A DNA stretch of 64,000 bases from Symsagittifera roscoffensis (lineage: Eukaryota > Xenacoelomorpha > Acoela > Convolutidae): positions 21,448,596 to 21,512,595 of the forward strand of contig NC_087067.1 of assembly GCF_963678635.1 (NCBI RefSeq). The letters run 5' to 3'. Of the stretch, positions 1 through 12,867 are shown piece after piece (position 1 is the stretch's first letter; every line of letters begins with the position of its first letter). The position numbers were made by a program, and so were the translations under genes. The notes beneath the pieces are model-generated. The model saw only the letters and a list, made by a program, of their open reading frames with translations. It was not told the DNA's origin and did not search any database.

Positions 1-144
1 GAACTTTTGAGAAAGAGCATGAACGAGTGCGGGAAAAGACTGAGACCAAGAATTGCTTTTCACGCTTCCGATAAAAAAAAGATGGCCAAAACCTACTATC
101 ATTTTCAGTGCTCATCGTTCGGGAAGAAGAATTGTCCCTCTTAA
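1..144 (+). other. partial open frame at window edge
   Basis: Frame 1 is open from the first base to a TAA at 142-144 and would encode a basic peptide with scattered Cys and His. A neighbouring frame stays open further (53-517). The window edge cuts the segment, so it may be the 3' part of an exon or a decayed transposase. I do not recognise a family. Confidence 0.15.
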
Positions 145-1338
145 AGCTAAAAATAGTCCTAATTCCACAATTTGTGATAAATGGGCTTATAAAGAATCCC
201 AGAAACATATGTGCAAACACTCCAAAAATCCAATTACCATGCTGAAGCTGAAGATTAATTATCAACCGAGAATCATAGTTTCCCGACGTGTTTTCTCTTT
301 CTCCAAGGTCATCAGATCTGGCAAACACACACGTACTTCTGTAAGTGGTGCAGAAGACATCTTGAGAGGAACTTATCCTATCCCCTCGTATCTCAACTTT
401 TGTCATAAAACTTGGAGTTTTCAAAAATGTCGGTTTGTAAAAAGCTTTCAATTAGTATGCTGCTTTCTAGTTTCCGATTTCATGTGGTGGGTAGCTTTGA
501 ATTTTATTCTGCGTTAGTTAAAACAATTAAAACTGAATCGAATCTAGCACCAAAAACTGTGGTAAAAAAAACCATAATTTATGGGTACTGTTTTTAACAA
601 ACACAATGCTCAAACCATCTTTGTAGTTTTCCAAGACACCTCACTGCTTTTCTGCTGAAGCCTGACAAAGGTTTGGCTGAAGGAATGTTGACTAGGGAGG
701 AATAATCGCAAAACCGAGTTGCCAGAAACAAGTCAACAACTTGATAGTGGGCTTGAAAATGATACTGGGCTAAATATTGAAAATGATACTAGTCGAAACT
801 AGTATAAAATTGACTCTCAGTATTTTCTGTTTCGAAGGTGAAGCAATTTGCTTTAGATAGCTTATCTTTTTTGTTCTTAAAAATTATCTCGCAGGATTAT
901 TGGTCTCAGTATCTTGGTTGTGGTTATGCGTGAAGTTCAATTGCGTGCAGTTATAACTATGTTTGTTCTGCAAAGTTTCAGAACTGGATTTTGTCCCCAG
1001 GTAGTAATATTTTGAGATTCAACCAAAATATTACTATATCCCGACGAAATCTAGTGCACAAAGCAGGAGCACAAATTTAACCACTTTCAGTGGACGCCAC
1101 AATTAAATCCTAAAACAATGAGAATCAAAATTATGAAATTATGACCTCACAACAGCACAACATAACTCGAGATCCTTTCCGACGAGTCCAGTGTTAAAAC
1201 GATGTTCAAGTAACCAAGGCTATGCTCTTCCTGTCCCGTTGGGGGGCGGTATGGGGAACGACACTTGACTAGAGACATAACAAAACCTTTATAAATCAAA
1301 AGAAACATAACGAATATGGTCAAGAGTCAACGAGGTTG
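145..1338. other. unassigned AT-rich DNA
   Basis: No convincing gene. The open frame at 53-517 runs into this stretch but has low-complexity content and no motif. Nothing else is supported. Confidence 0.4.
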
Positions 1339-1746
<408 letters not shown>

Positions 1747-2496
1747 CAAGAAACGGTATACGTATAAAAACCAAATGGCCAAGAATACCATATGTTCACG
1801 TTGGCTTGTCTTTATTTGACAATCAAGAATTTGTTTTAATTACCTCCTATTGCAAAAAAGGGCAGTTTTTTTTTTAATTTGGATAAAGTTTAGGGAGATA
1901 ACACTGCTAAAAAAATAAGATTTAACTTTGTTTCCCGAGAAAAACAACACCAATCATAACTAAAAAAAATATGATAAACTGTTTTCTGTTTTTTAGCGAG
2001 AAGATTTGTTACATGGTATATCATAAGAGTCGGTGATTTAAAAAAATCCACAAAAAAGGTGGATTTTTTTCGGGATACAAGTATAATAGTTCGGTTCCCG
2101 AAAACCAAGACCAGTGGATAAAGTTCCAGGCCATACTTAAAAAATTCCTCGGCATAATGTCGGTTAATTCTCACCGGAGAAGGCTAGGAGAATTCGAAAA
2201 GCTGTTCAATAATATCCCTTATTAATTTCACAATAAGTTTTTGTTTCATTCACATGTATTCGAGCGACACACTGGTTTTTTATCATTGACTCCAGAAATT
2301 GTGTGAGTTGGGCTTGCAAATCAAAATAATCAGCTGTAACAATACATATATCTAGAGTTTAAAAAAATGCAGAATTTACGAAAAAAAATTAATCATTTTC
2401 AGTTGAATTGATTAACAACACTTATACTATTACTTAAAAAAAAATCCTGGATACTTTTTTTAAAAAATGCGTTTGTTTGAAGCAGCATTTTGATTC
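1747..2496. other. unassigned AT-rich DNA
   Basis: No gene, repeat or structural element could be supported. Open frames on the - strand (1890-2174 and 2434-2745) are A/T-run rich and motif-free. Confidence 0.4.
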
Positions 2497-2638
2497 ATCA
2501 TGAGGCCAAACTGTGTTTTTTGTAAATTTTAAGCGTGTTCCGTGACGATAAAATTTTAGCAAGTTTAAAGATGTGTCTCCAGTAACACACAGACACAAAT
2601 TTGTGCGCCTATACAGCATATAGTTTGGCCTCAAAAAA
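2497..2638 (+). mobile_element. MITE family 1, shortened copy
   Basis: It begins TGAGGCCAAACTGTG and ends with the inverse, AGTTTGGCCTCA. The interior matches the copies at 9270-9473 and 19190-19396: a stretch resembling AAGCGGATTCCGC near the left end and an ACACAGACACAAA-like stretch near the right end. About 60 bp are missing relative to the ~200-bp copies. It has no coding capacity and is presumably a non-autonomous DNA transposon. Confidence 0.7.
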
Positions 2639-2979
2639 TTTAAAAATTTCTTTTCCGATTTGATATACCCAGCTTGAGCAATTGCTTTAGAGCTAGAATA
2701 ATTCAATACGTACGTGTAAAGTATGCTTTGAATTGTTCTCTTCACTCAGTGTGTGAAGCTATAATCACTATTTTTTTGTCAAGAATTGGGACGCTGGTAT
2801 CATGCCGATCAGTTCTTTTTAGTTTTTTTTATCCCTTTTCCCGTGCCGGTTATTTCTTCTCTGGAACTGATGATCACACCGTTACGATCAAGTTTTGTGC
2901 GGATTAAAACTTTTTAAGTAGGTTCTCATTATTTCGTTTGTTTTAAGTTAGCTTATAATGTTTAATTTAAAATCAATTG

Positions 2980-3565
2980 ACAGTCTCTTCGTGGGCTCGT
3001 GTATCCGCGCTTGCTCTTCCCACTGCGTAATCCAGAGTTCTCTCAAGGCATCGAATATGAGCTCTCAGCATTCGAAAATTTACTTGAGTTATCAAGAGAT
3101 TCGTGAATCTTACTAGAAGTAATAAAATGAAAAAATTCGATGAGATACTGCAACTATGGTTGAGCACAAGATGAAGACAAACTGATTTAAATTTAGCGGC
3201 CGCTTGTTACCATCAAAAAAAGAGTGCAATCGATATATCACAAACGCAACTTTATCGATAACACCAATTCTAATTGGAGCGTCAAAATTAGAGATCATCA
3301 ATGTTTCAGAAAAGAAACCATAGCAGCACATAATATGAAAAAACTCCATGCACACAATGATTTTTCTGTTCTTAGCATAAAAATGTGAGAAAGGGAAGTA
3401 TTGTTCATCCTTAGACGGCTACACGGGAAGTTGGTGGTCTTTTTTGAACAAATTGGGGCTGTCAAAAAAGGGATCGTCATCATCAACGACCCTTTGTGTC
3501 CCAATACACAATTCGTTATGTCGACGAACCCCAGGATACTAGTTTATACGTTAGGTACTCCGATT
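2980..3565 (+). pseudogene. possible decayed coding region
   Basis: Base composition is less AT-rich than the surroundings. Three + strand stretches (about 2984-3109, 3192-3320 and 3389-3565) read as ordinary mixed peptides, but they lie in different frames separated by stops. They could be exons of one gene or a frameshifted relic. Other frames also stay open locally, so the assignment is weak. No domain recognised. A NotI site (GCGGCCGC) sits at 3196-3203. Confidence 0.2.
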
Positions 3566-4379
3566 TGAGAAAAGATTCTGATCACGCCTAATCAAGGAAA
3601 CAAGTCGAAGAATCACTGCCCGACAATTTCATAAAATGTATGATTCAGGAAGCCAAGTAACTTAGACCAAATTGAAACCCTCAGAATCCAAAACCAAAAA
3701 TTAAAAACCAGGAAGAAACACTGCAGGAAGATATTTTGATTAGCCTTGATCGTTTTGTGTTGCCAGAAAACGACGTCCAATTGAACTGATATGCAATATG
3801 CGTCAATGTTGTAATGCTGGTTAAAATACCATAGAATTATTCAACGTAACTTCTTTAATTAATCACATCAAATACCGAGAAAACCTGTGAACAAAAAAAT
3901 CATTTCATTTTATATCCTGAAATGAATACTTGAGTTCGTCTGGTTGAAATTGGAACTTGCAATTAAAGCTAGGATCGAAAATTTTGCGTGCTTTCTAAAC
4001 TTACCCTGTCGATTAGCTGAAATTCGATTGCACGAGGAAACAAACTTTTGCCGGAAAGTCTTCTTTTGAAAACGCGGATGTCACATTGGAAATTCCGGTT
4101 GTTTTGATATTTCTTGGTATTCAGCCTTTCGTTTTTCAATGTTGGATAATTTCCTAATATATTTGACTGATTCCATTTTGCTTGGTTTTTACAACAAAAT
4201 TAGCTGCGATCTCAGTGATATCGCTGACCCACTTAGCTAAAGTTTTGCGATATTATCGTAATCTAATAGATGCGTTGTTATAATTAGAAGAAAATAGCGC
4301 AAAATTTAGCTTTGGTTCAAGCTAGGCCATGTAATCCGACAGGCCATTGATTTATCATCCACACAGTAAGCTGCTCACT
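3566..4379. other. unassigned AT-rich DNA
   Basis: Nothing beyond background composition was seen here. Confidence 0.35.
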
Positions 4380-4698
4380 TTTTGGGTGCAGCTTAACCTC
4401 TGGACATTTTGGTTGCCATCAACCTTGCGACTCTCTGCTTGAGGAAAAATGGAATTTGTTGCCAGCAAAAAACGCCGGACACCCTGATCAAATCTCCCAA
4501 ATTCAACGAGCAAGGAAGTTTTTTCACGAGAATAACCCGATGCCACATTTTGCATATGCCATCGAGGATAGTTACCGAGAGCTTTTGCGACATAATTTTG
4601 CCGAGTCATTTGACAATGATTTTTATTCGGACCGGGAAGGAACCACTCGAACCGTTAACTGTTTGTTTTATATGCTTGCTATTACTAGAGTTTTTTAA
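4330..4698 (+). CDS. candidate exon, unidentified protein
   Basis: Composition rises in G and C between about 4380 and 4670, unlike the flanks, which suggests coding. The most exon-like frame has codons in phase with 4456 and is open on the + strand from about 4350 to a TAA at 4696-4698. It encodes a hydrophilic segment with several Arg, His, Phe, Glu and Asp residues in its second half. A second + frame (4409-4810) and two - frames are also open, so the choice is uncertain. No family is recognised, and no pair of splice sites is compelling. Confidence 0.3.
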
Positions 4699-4969
4699 TT
4701 TACCGTATTCTGATTTGCAGCTGCCGTATTCTTCTTCTTGTATGCAGTATTTTTTTACCCTTATGCAGTATGAAGTGTTGGTCTCAAAATTAAGCCAGCT
4801 CTTTGCATGAAAATTTTTTCATAGTGGGTAAAAAGCAACGGATGTAATGACAAAAGATTTGCTGCTACAGTGAACTTTCTTCAGTGAAGCGAATAAAAAC
4901 TAACAAATTTGAGAAATTAGATCAATGAATTAGCTTGCTTCAGCTTAACCAGTTGGCATCAAAAATGTA

Positions 4970-5135
4970 GATCGGAGTTGGGAGTAAGTTGGCAAGGGTT
5001 GAGATCGAAGTTGGTGGCAAACTGGGGCAAAGACTGGAGGTTGACCGTTGGGTATTTCAACTGGCAGCTTGATTATTAGTAGTATTTGAGATTGAACTCG
5101 CTGGGTTGACCAAATGGTAAAAATGATTTAATATA
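4970..5135 (-). repeat. dispersed repeat fragment
   Basis: In reverse orientation this resembles part of the long inverted-repeat element at 12868-13957 (around 13270-13400). Both share a TTTCAACTGG-type core next to Trp-codon-rich text. It is probably an old fragment of the same element. Confidence 0.4.
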
Positions 5136-5171
5136 TGTGACTGAACTTAAAATATTTAATTTCCCTGACCA

Positions 5172-5600
5172 CTACCGCAGGCGCGGATCTAGGAATTTCT
5201 CGAGGGGGGCGCGGATTTTCAGAAAAATTTTGAAAATTTTGCCGACCTTTTTTTTAAAGGTCGACCAAGTTGATTATCTGAGCTCTCTCAAAACACTATA
5301 AAGACCATAATTAAATAAAATTTTGAGCGCCGCAGGTAAATTTTTGAACAAAAGGCGTTTTTAGGCACTTTTTGGAAAATTTCGACCAAAAAATCGCGTT
5401 TTTTCGGCGCTTGCTCCCCCCTCAAATTTAGAATATATAAGTGCCGAAGGCGTCTTTAGAAAATGTTTAGGGTCGGTCGGTCAAAAGTGGATTTCTCAAA
5501 ACGTAACAAAGGAGGTACCCTTTGGGTCGGCAGGGGGTCGAATATCTGAGGGAAAGAAGGGCGTCCACCCTCAGCCTCCCCCTTAAACCCGCTACTGCAC
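5172..5600 (+). mobile_element. non-autonomous DNA transposon-like segment
   Basis: The left end reads GCAGGCGCGGATCTAGG followed by a G run (5207-5212). The right end, inverted, reads GCAGTAGCGGGTTTAAGGGG. Ends of the type CAG-GCGGAT-(N)-GGGGG are common in hAT-like elements, so a hAT-type MITE is the best guess. A degenerate relative lies at 57515-57745. There is no transposase. Confidence 0.45.
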
Positions 5601-6790
5601 TACTGTAATTTATGTAACTACTACTATATATGTAACTTGAATCCGCAAACAAAATACGGTTTCCGCTTATAATTTGCGGATTCCGCAAATTGGCCTATTT
5701 TTGGAGTGATTTTTCTTTATGCAGCGCAAGTATTTTTTGCAGAGAAAATTGAAAAAAAATGCCAGTTTGCCAAAGTTTTTGGAAACTTTTGGCCAAATTA
5801 TCCGTCTTTTCTAAAATTGTTATGTATAGGCGTTAGCATTAGTCTAAAAATGTAAAAATTTATGAATCTTTATTAAATGACGTAAATTGTATCATGAAAG
5901 GTAATGAGGGTTGGCTTTACTGTACTTCAATTACCCGTCATTGAGTTAAGGACGATTATGAATCCTTTTTAGGATCTGTGAAAGTTCCAAGTTTTTTTTC
6001 ATTATTGTTTTTGAGTAGCTTTTGGGGCCCTACGTTCAGCTGAGGACCACTTTATTGTTCCGACTTTCGATACGAAAGTAACGGAATATTTGTGCTCGGG
6101 GTGGGTTTTTTTTTCTTCAGACAAATTTCGACTTTTTAACTAGCCTTTTTTGACGGAATTTTTTTATATCATTCAAAAGGTATTGTTGTCCTGAGCTTAA
6201 AATCGAAAAGATATTTCACCTGTGATCAATTTTTGTAAAGTTATGGCGGTTTAAAGATTGCCATTTTGGCCAATTTAGGACAATTAACGCGCGATATGTT
6301 TCGCGCTATTAACGCGTAAGCGGAGATTTAATCCGTCTTAGAAATCGTTCCAAATTGGTTGGAAGAAACTTATTTGCCATAATTGATTTGTTACAAGGAG
6401 CGAAATCTATCCTTTTGTACTTTATATGGCGTGTGGGGGGATGATTTTTAAAACAATTTCAAATTTTAGAAAAAAAAATTTCATTTTATTTTATTACATT
6501 TTTTTTATAGGTTATTACTGCTCCTTAAACATTAAAAGGCAGTCGGAACATTCAGGGCTTTGCCCTGATACGAGCACTCTTGTTCCTTTGATCAATAGGT
6601 CAGCTGTATATACTGTTCAAGTAGTTGAAATATTTGCGTTGTGTTTCTAAGTTTTTCTTCCGTTTTCATATCAGATTGGTCCAAAAATTATCTTCCAATG
6701 TTGGAGAGAATTAAAAAGTGATTTTGTTTGAATATCGTTCAATTATCAATGGCGTCGTGATTGCTTGTATGTTGTACGGATTGAATTGTT
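5586..6790 (+). repeat. family R repeat, copy 1
   Basis: About 1.2 kb, nearly identical to 6861-8065, so the two form a direct tandem pair separated by 70 bp (offset 1275-1276). Copies share a GCGGATTCCGC motif near the start, a CpG-rich core at about 6283-6319 (GCGCGA and TCGCGC arms flanked by two TTAACGCG), and a GGGGGGATGA motif. A 74-residue frame (6426-6650) is duplicated along with the DNA. It is broken in the older copies and is probably not a gene. Confidence 0.85.
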
Positions 6791-6860
6791 AGTTCAAATC
6801 CAGGCACTGGTTGAGTCTAACCAGTTTGATAGTTGCGTCGCTTTATTGCTTCTGTTCAAT

Positions 6861-8065
6861 AACCCGCTACTGCACTACTGTAATTTATGTAACTACTACT
6901 ATATATGTAACTTGAATCCGCAAACAAAATACGGTTTCCGCTTATAATTTGCGGATTCCGCAAATTGGCCTATTTTTGGAGTGATTTTTCTTTATGCAGC
7001 GCAAGCATTTTTTGCAGAGAAAATTGAAAAAAAATGCCAGTTTGGCAACGTTTTTGGAAACTTTTGGCCAAATTATCCGTCTTTTCTAAAATTGTTATGT
7101 ATAGGCGTTAGCATTAGTCTAAAAATGTAAAGATTTATGAATCATTATTAAATGACGTAAATTGTGTCATGAAGGGCAATGAGGGTTGGCTTTACTGTAC
7201 TTCAATTACCCGTCATTGAGTTAAGGACGATTATGAATCCTTTTTTAGGATCTGTGAAAGTTCCAACTTTTTTTCATTATTGTTTTTGGGTAGCTTTTGG
7301 GGCCCTACGTTCAGCTGAGGACCACTTTATTGTTCCGACTTTCGATACGAAAGTAACGGAATATTTTTGCTCGGGGTGGGTTTTTTTTTTCTTCAGACAA
7401 ATTTCGACTTTTTAACTAGCCTTTTTTGACGGAATTTTTTTATATCATTCAAAAGGTATTGTTGTCCTGAGCTTAAAATCGAAAAGATATTTCACCTGTG
7501 ATCAATTTTTGTAAAGTTATGGCGGTTTAAAGATTGCCATTTTGGCCAATTTAGGACAATTAACGCGCGATATGTTTCGCGCTATTAACGCGTAAGCGGA
7601 GATTTAATCCGTCTTAGAAATCGTTCCAAATTGGTTGGAAGAAACTTATTTGCCATAATTGATTTGTTACAAGGAGCGAAATCTATCCTTTTGTACTTTA
7701 TATGGCGTGTGGGGGGATGATTTTTAAAACAATTTCAAATTTTAGAAAAAAAAATTTCATTTTATTTTATTACATTTTTTTTATAGGTTATTACTGCTCC
7801 TTAAACATTAAAAGGCAGTCGGAACATTCAGGGCTTTGCCCTGATACGAGCACTCTTGTTCCTTTGATCAATAGGTCAGCTGTATATACTGTTCAAGTAG
7901 TTGAAATATTTGCGTTGTGTTTCTAAGTTTTTCTTCCGTTTTCATATCAGATTGGTCCAAAAATTATCTTCCAATGTTGGAGAGAATTAAAAAGTGATTT
8001 TGTTTGAATATCGTTCAATTATCAATGGCGTCGTGATTGCTTGTATGTTGTACGGATTGAATTGG
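6861..8065 (+). repeat. family R repeat, copy 2
   Basis: Second member of the tandem pair, starting at AACCCGCTACTGCACTACTG. It differs from copy 1 by a handful of substitutions and single-base indels, so the duplication is recent. The core is at about 7560-7595. Confidence 0.85.
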
Positions 8066-8640
8066 TTAGATCTGTAGTTTTGTTATTTGTGAGCATTGTT
8101 TTTCTGGGCTATCTTGATCTAACTGCGGTGTTAAACTTGGCTTATGTGAACTCGTTTGACAACACCCGAGTTGCCCAAAAATGCTTGTCATACAATTTTG
8201 ATAAATGAAAAACAATTCATTATACAATTTCAGAAAATTCTAAGAAAACTAGATTTTTTTGTGTTTTGCTAATTATTTTTGTGTTTTGTCCGAAAACACT
8301 AATCAAGGAGTTTGACTCAAAAAACCCATTGGTTGAAGAAAAAATCTCACAGAAACTCGCATTAGCGTAGTAATTGTATGAGATAACATTTATCAGATCT
8401 CTCATAAATATGAACAAAAAGTTAAGTTTTTGTCTTGGGCTAGAATGTTTTTAATCTTAAATTTTTGTTGTCGAAACTTGTGGCCTAGCTTTTTTCAAAA
8501 ATTGAGGTATATCTTACAAAATAAAAAAATCATATAAAATTTGTTGCAAATTGTTGCATGCAGTTTTTTTTAATAAAAATGCCCAATTTAGCCTGAAAAA
8601 GTATTGCGACTGAAAATTGTGAAAATAAAAATTCCCTGAA
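8066..8640. other. unassigned AT-rich DNA
   Basis: Runs of A and T with no supported feature. The - strand frame at 8220-8417 has no motif. Confidence 0.35.
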
Positions 8641-8832
8641 ATTTGGATTTTTTACTGCACATTTTTTTTTGCAGCAAGGTGAAAATTAAAAACCGTGCAA
8701 TTTTTATGTCTGGAAATTGTATGATGAACATTTCTTCCATAATTTTCGTATTTTTCTAATATGTGACTAATATGTGACTAATATTTTCTAATTATGTGAC
8801 TAATATTTTTCGTGTATGGAGGTCAACCAGAA
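8641..8832 (+). mobile_element. MITE family 2, fragment
   Basis: Contains the GGAAATTGTATGAT motif and ends GTATGGAGGTCAACC, the inverse of the family-2 end seen at 17667 (TGCCCGGGTTGAC then CCATA). Inside it, 8757-8815 holds three to four tandem copies of an 11-17-bp unit, CTAATATGTGA. Non-coding. Confidence 0.5.
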
Positions 8833-9269
8833 CAGTTTAAACAGAAATGAGAAGCGACTATTATCTAACTATTGAAGATTCAAAATGAGTGACCAAATGT
8901 TGAAAATTTGTTTTTCAAAAACTTTCTAAACTTCATAAAACTTATCTGAGATCTGCCATATTCCGAGATCTGCCATATTCCGAGCTCGATTCTGAGACCT
9001 TACTAACGATTCTTTTCGTGTTTGATTTTTTTTCGGACTTATCTTAAGTTTAACTAGAGTAATTGAAAAGCAAACCAGATTGGTTCATAGATTTTTAAAT
9101 TGTTTAAAAAATAAAAAAGGAAGAAGATATTTATATTCATTATCTTAATTGTTATTTACTTGTTTTTCGGATATTAAACAATTTTGCATATTCATGTAGA
9201 TTTTTCTTACCATTAGGAGTTTCAAATTAAATCCTCAAACTTCCTCTTAAATCCTCAAAACCAAGACAA
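8833..9269. other. unassigned AT-rich DNA
   Basis: No gene seen. A short direct repeat, GAGATCTGCCATATTCC, occurs at about 8949-8983. Confidence 0.35.
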
Positions 9270-9473
9270 ACATTACCAGGCTAAACTGTGCATTTTGTGA
9301 TTTCTAAGCGGATTTCGCATCATGGATGCTCCTTTTTTTCTTTTCTTGTTTTTTCCTTTTCTTTGATCGTTTCTACAAAAGTTGAACATGTTTATAGACT
9401 TGTATCTGGAAACCAGGAACATACAGACACAAAATTGTCAGCCTATCTAGTGCATGGCTTGTAATGAGATAAG
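9270..9473 (+). mobile_element. MITE family 1, ~200-bp copy
   Basis: Left end TTACCAGGCTAAACTGTGCA, right end TGCATGGCTTGTAA, an imperfect inverted repeat. It aligns along its whole length with the reverse complement of 19190-19396. The subterminal AAGCGGATTTCGCA motif is the family hallmark. Flanking TTA/TAA would suit a PIF/Harbinger-type 3-bp target, but that is inference. Confidence 0.75.
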
Positions 9474-12400
9474 GAAAGCACAAAAATTATCCATTTTGCA
9501 AAGGAATCTCTATGTCAATTTCCTGAAAGTAAGCGTGCATCAAGTACGTTTTTTGAAAAATTATTTTTGAAACACTTTTTCCTGCAAAAACCAAATAAAA
9601 AAAATTGTGAGGAGATAGCAAGGAAAAAAGGGAGGCAAATGTTATTTTCTGTTTCTTTCGAAAAATAGAATGCATTTTTGAGACAAGGAATAACCAAGAA
9701 CCATTTTATGTTCAACTTTTTGAAACAAAATTTCGGAATTTAACAAGAACTCTAAAAACTCTGTTTCAATATTTCGGATTGAGGGTGAACTCAGAAAATT
9801 GTCATACTAAGGGGTTTTTTCTTGTAAAAATTCGAGCAATTTTCATTGAGTCCTTGACAGAATGTCAAGCCTGATTGTAAAACTTTGAATTTCAATTTCA
9901 ATTTTTTCTCTAAAGTTTTTGAATTTTGAATAAAATGACGTTCATAGTTTTTTTCATTCTATACACTGGTCTCTGAAAACTTTAATTTACTTGAGAATGG
10001 AAAAAGTCGAGCTGTGCGTTTTTTACTCAATGAGAAGTCTGCAACTCAAAAATTTGCCCAGTTATAATTTCAAAAAAGAAATCCCCAACGTACTATTTGT
10101 ACGACCTTGAAAATTTTCCTTTGGGCATTGAACGGAAACACATTTTTTAAGAGACGAGTGGACTGATTGAATTTAAAATAACAATTTAAAATTTTGAATT
10201 TATGAAATAAATTGAAACAACAAAGTTGGTAAATTGGTTAAAAAAAAGAAGGTTAATTTTGCTTTTTTTTGCCTGAAGCAAATGCCGCATACAAAAAACA
10301 GCTCAGTAGTCAAATAAATTTTATGCGTTCAAAGATCATCAACAGCGCGCAATTCCAAATAGTCGTTTTTTGAAAATTGTAGTAATGTCAGAATATGTTG
10401 AGACTTTTGCTTTATCAAAGATCAAATATCAATGTTGATTTGGCAAAGATCAACAAAGTTTTTGCTTTTATGTTTATTACCAGTGTGAATCTTTCATTTT
10501 GAAAAGAACGTTACCTGCTCATTACTTACTTAGATATAATTTTTTCAAAAATTGATAGTTTCAAATAATTTGAGATTTGAACTCCTCGAGACCAAAACGA
10601 AGGGCAATTAAAACTTTCTATTTTGCAAAGATATTTTATTTCAACCTCCTGAAAGAAACCGTGTTTCAGCTACCTCTTTCGAAAAAATTCAAAAACTTGT
10701 TTCCTGCAAAACTAGAGAAAATTATTTTGTCTCGAAGAAACAACTTCCATTCAAATAATTATTTTTCAAATGGAAAAAACTTGATTCTGGCTATTGGAAG
10801 CAAAACTTTTCTCTGTCGTTTCGAAAAGTAGGTTGATTACCATTTTTTTGTAGTTAATGCTTTTGCCAATGAAAAATACTGATGCATATCACGTTGCGTA
10901 ATTTTTTTATTGAGATTTAAGAACCTAACAGAACCTTTAACACTCTGCTTCTTTGAGTCGGATTTGGAGCTAAACTCGATAAAAAATCACAAAATTGGTT
11001 TCTTCTTAAAAAAATTATGATGATTTTATCAAAAACCTCACAATTTACGACAAAATTTCGGGCCTAGTTTAAAGATAGAAATTTGAAACTGAATTTTTGC
11101 TAATAAGTTTCACAAAATTTGAACAAGTTGACTCATATTTTGAACAATTTTCAAAATGTTTTTAGTGGATTGTACTACTGCATATTTCATGACATGGTTT
11201 TTGGCTTATCGATAATTTTGGCTCATCGATAATATAGTTTTTGGCTTATCGATATTAAACTTTGAAGGGATGCACGGGTCTTTGATAATAAAATGGTCCC
11301 AGGAGCATGATAAACGTAGAGCTCTGAAGTTTTAATTGATAAGAGGTCCACACAACGTCAAACTGAGAGAATTTTTTTTTGAAAAAATGACTAGACTAAT
11401 TACCTTATCATTGACCCAATTTAATTTTCTGAAAAAAAGTAGAAAACAATTTGAAAGTGAAAATTGCTACATATAATAAGAAAGAAGCAGATTGTAAGTT
11501 TTGTTTTACTATTTGCTTGAGTCAAATGGCGCATCAAGGAAACAGCTCGTAAATGTTGCATGAAAATCAAAAGCACTATATACCGAATAGTCGTTTATTG
11601 AAAATTGAAGTAAGCTCAAAAACGTTGAGACTTTTTTATGTTTTGCTTTGGCAAAGATCAACAATTTTTTTTGTTTTCATGATTGATTGCCAGGGTGATT
11701 CTTTCTTTTTGAGTGAAACTTAGCGCACCAACTACTTAAAAAAATGTATTTATATAACTTTTCCAAATTAATAGTTTCGAATGATTTGAGATTTGAACTC
11801 CTCTAGACTAAGACGAGGCGCAATTAAAACTATCTATTTTGCAAAGTTTTTTTATTTCAACCTCCAGAAAGTCTTTTGAAAAATTTTAAATACTTGTTTT
11901 CATGCAAAAACAAAGAAAATTATATTTTCTCGAAGAACCGAATTCCGTTCAAATAATCATTTTTTAAAGTAAAATTTATTTTCCGGCTATTGGAAGCAGA
12001 ACTCTTTTTTTTTCTTCAAAAAATAGAATGATTGTTATTTTTTGTGGTTAAGGCATATCATAATTAGAAGTTTTGATTCAAATCTTGGTGGGTAATTTTT
12101 GATTGAGGTTTAAGAAACTAACAAGAGCATTAACACCTCTGCTTCTCTTCATCGGGTTTCGAGCTAAACTCAAAAAACAACCATGAAATTGGTTTCCTAG
12201 TAATTTTTATCAAAAGCGTTTGTCAAACATTTATCAAAAGCCTAACACTTCCCGACAAGATTTTACCCCTGATTGTAGAAATATAACTTCAAATTGAAAT
12301 CTTTTTCCAGGCTTCGCAAAATTGGAACATCAAGTTGACTTTTATTTTGTGAATATTTTTCCTAAATTTTTAATGGTTTTTACTACTCCATATTTGATGA

Positions 12401-12867
12401 CAATGCTTTTTGACAGACAAGCTTTTCATTTGACAGATTTTTTCATTTAATGAAAAGCCTGCAACTCAAAAATATGCCGCATTATAATTTCAAAGCAGAG
12501 AAATCCTCAACGACCTATTTGTCAACTGAAAAATTGAGTAGATTGATGACAATTACATTAACCCAATGTAAAGTTTTTAAAAAAAAATTAGTTGAAAGAA
12601 TAAAATTGCTGCGTACAATCAGAAAAAAGCAGAATGTAAATTTTGACTTACTTTTATGCGGGAGGCAAATGACGCATCGAAGAAAAAACTTAGTAGTCAA
12701 ATAAATTTGATGCGCTGAAAGAAAATATTTAACTCCCAAATAGTCAATTTTTGATTATTGAAAGAATCTCAAAAACGTTGATGAGACTTTTTTAAAATTT
12801 GATCTGGCACAGATTAACAAAACAAATTAATTTTATAATTTATTGCCAGGTTGAAATTTTTTTAGTG

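Noticed and set aside
2434-2745. 103-codon - strand frame
   Set aside because: It overlaps a non-coding MITE and owes its length to the A/T-rich interior.
6785-6815. tRNA-like T-loop word GTTCAAATCC
   Set aside because: No complementary T stem, no acceptor stem and no anticodon arm around it.
6426-7926. Identical 74-codon frames in both R copies (6426-6650 and 7702-7926)
   Set aside because: Identity reflects recent DNA duplication. The older copies near 56-57 kb do not keep the frame, and the peptide is low complexity.
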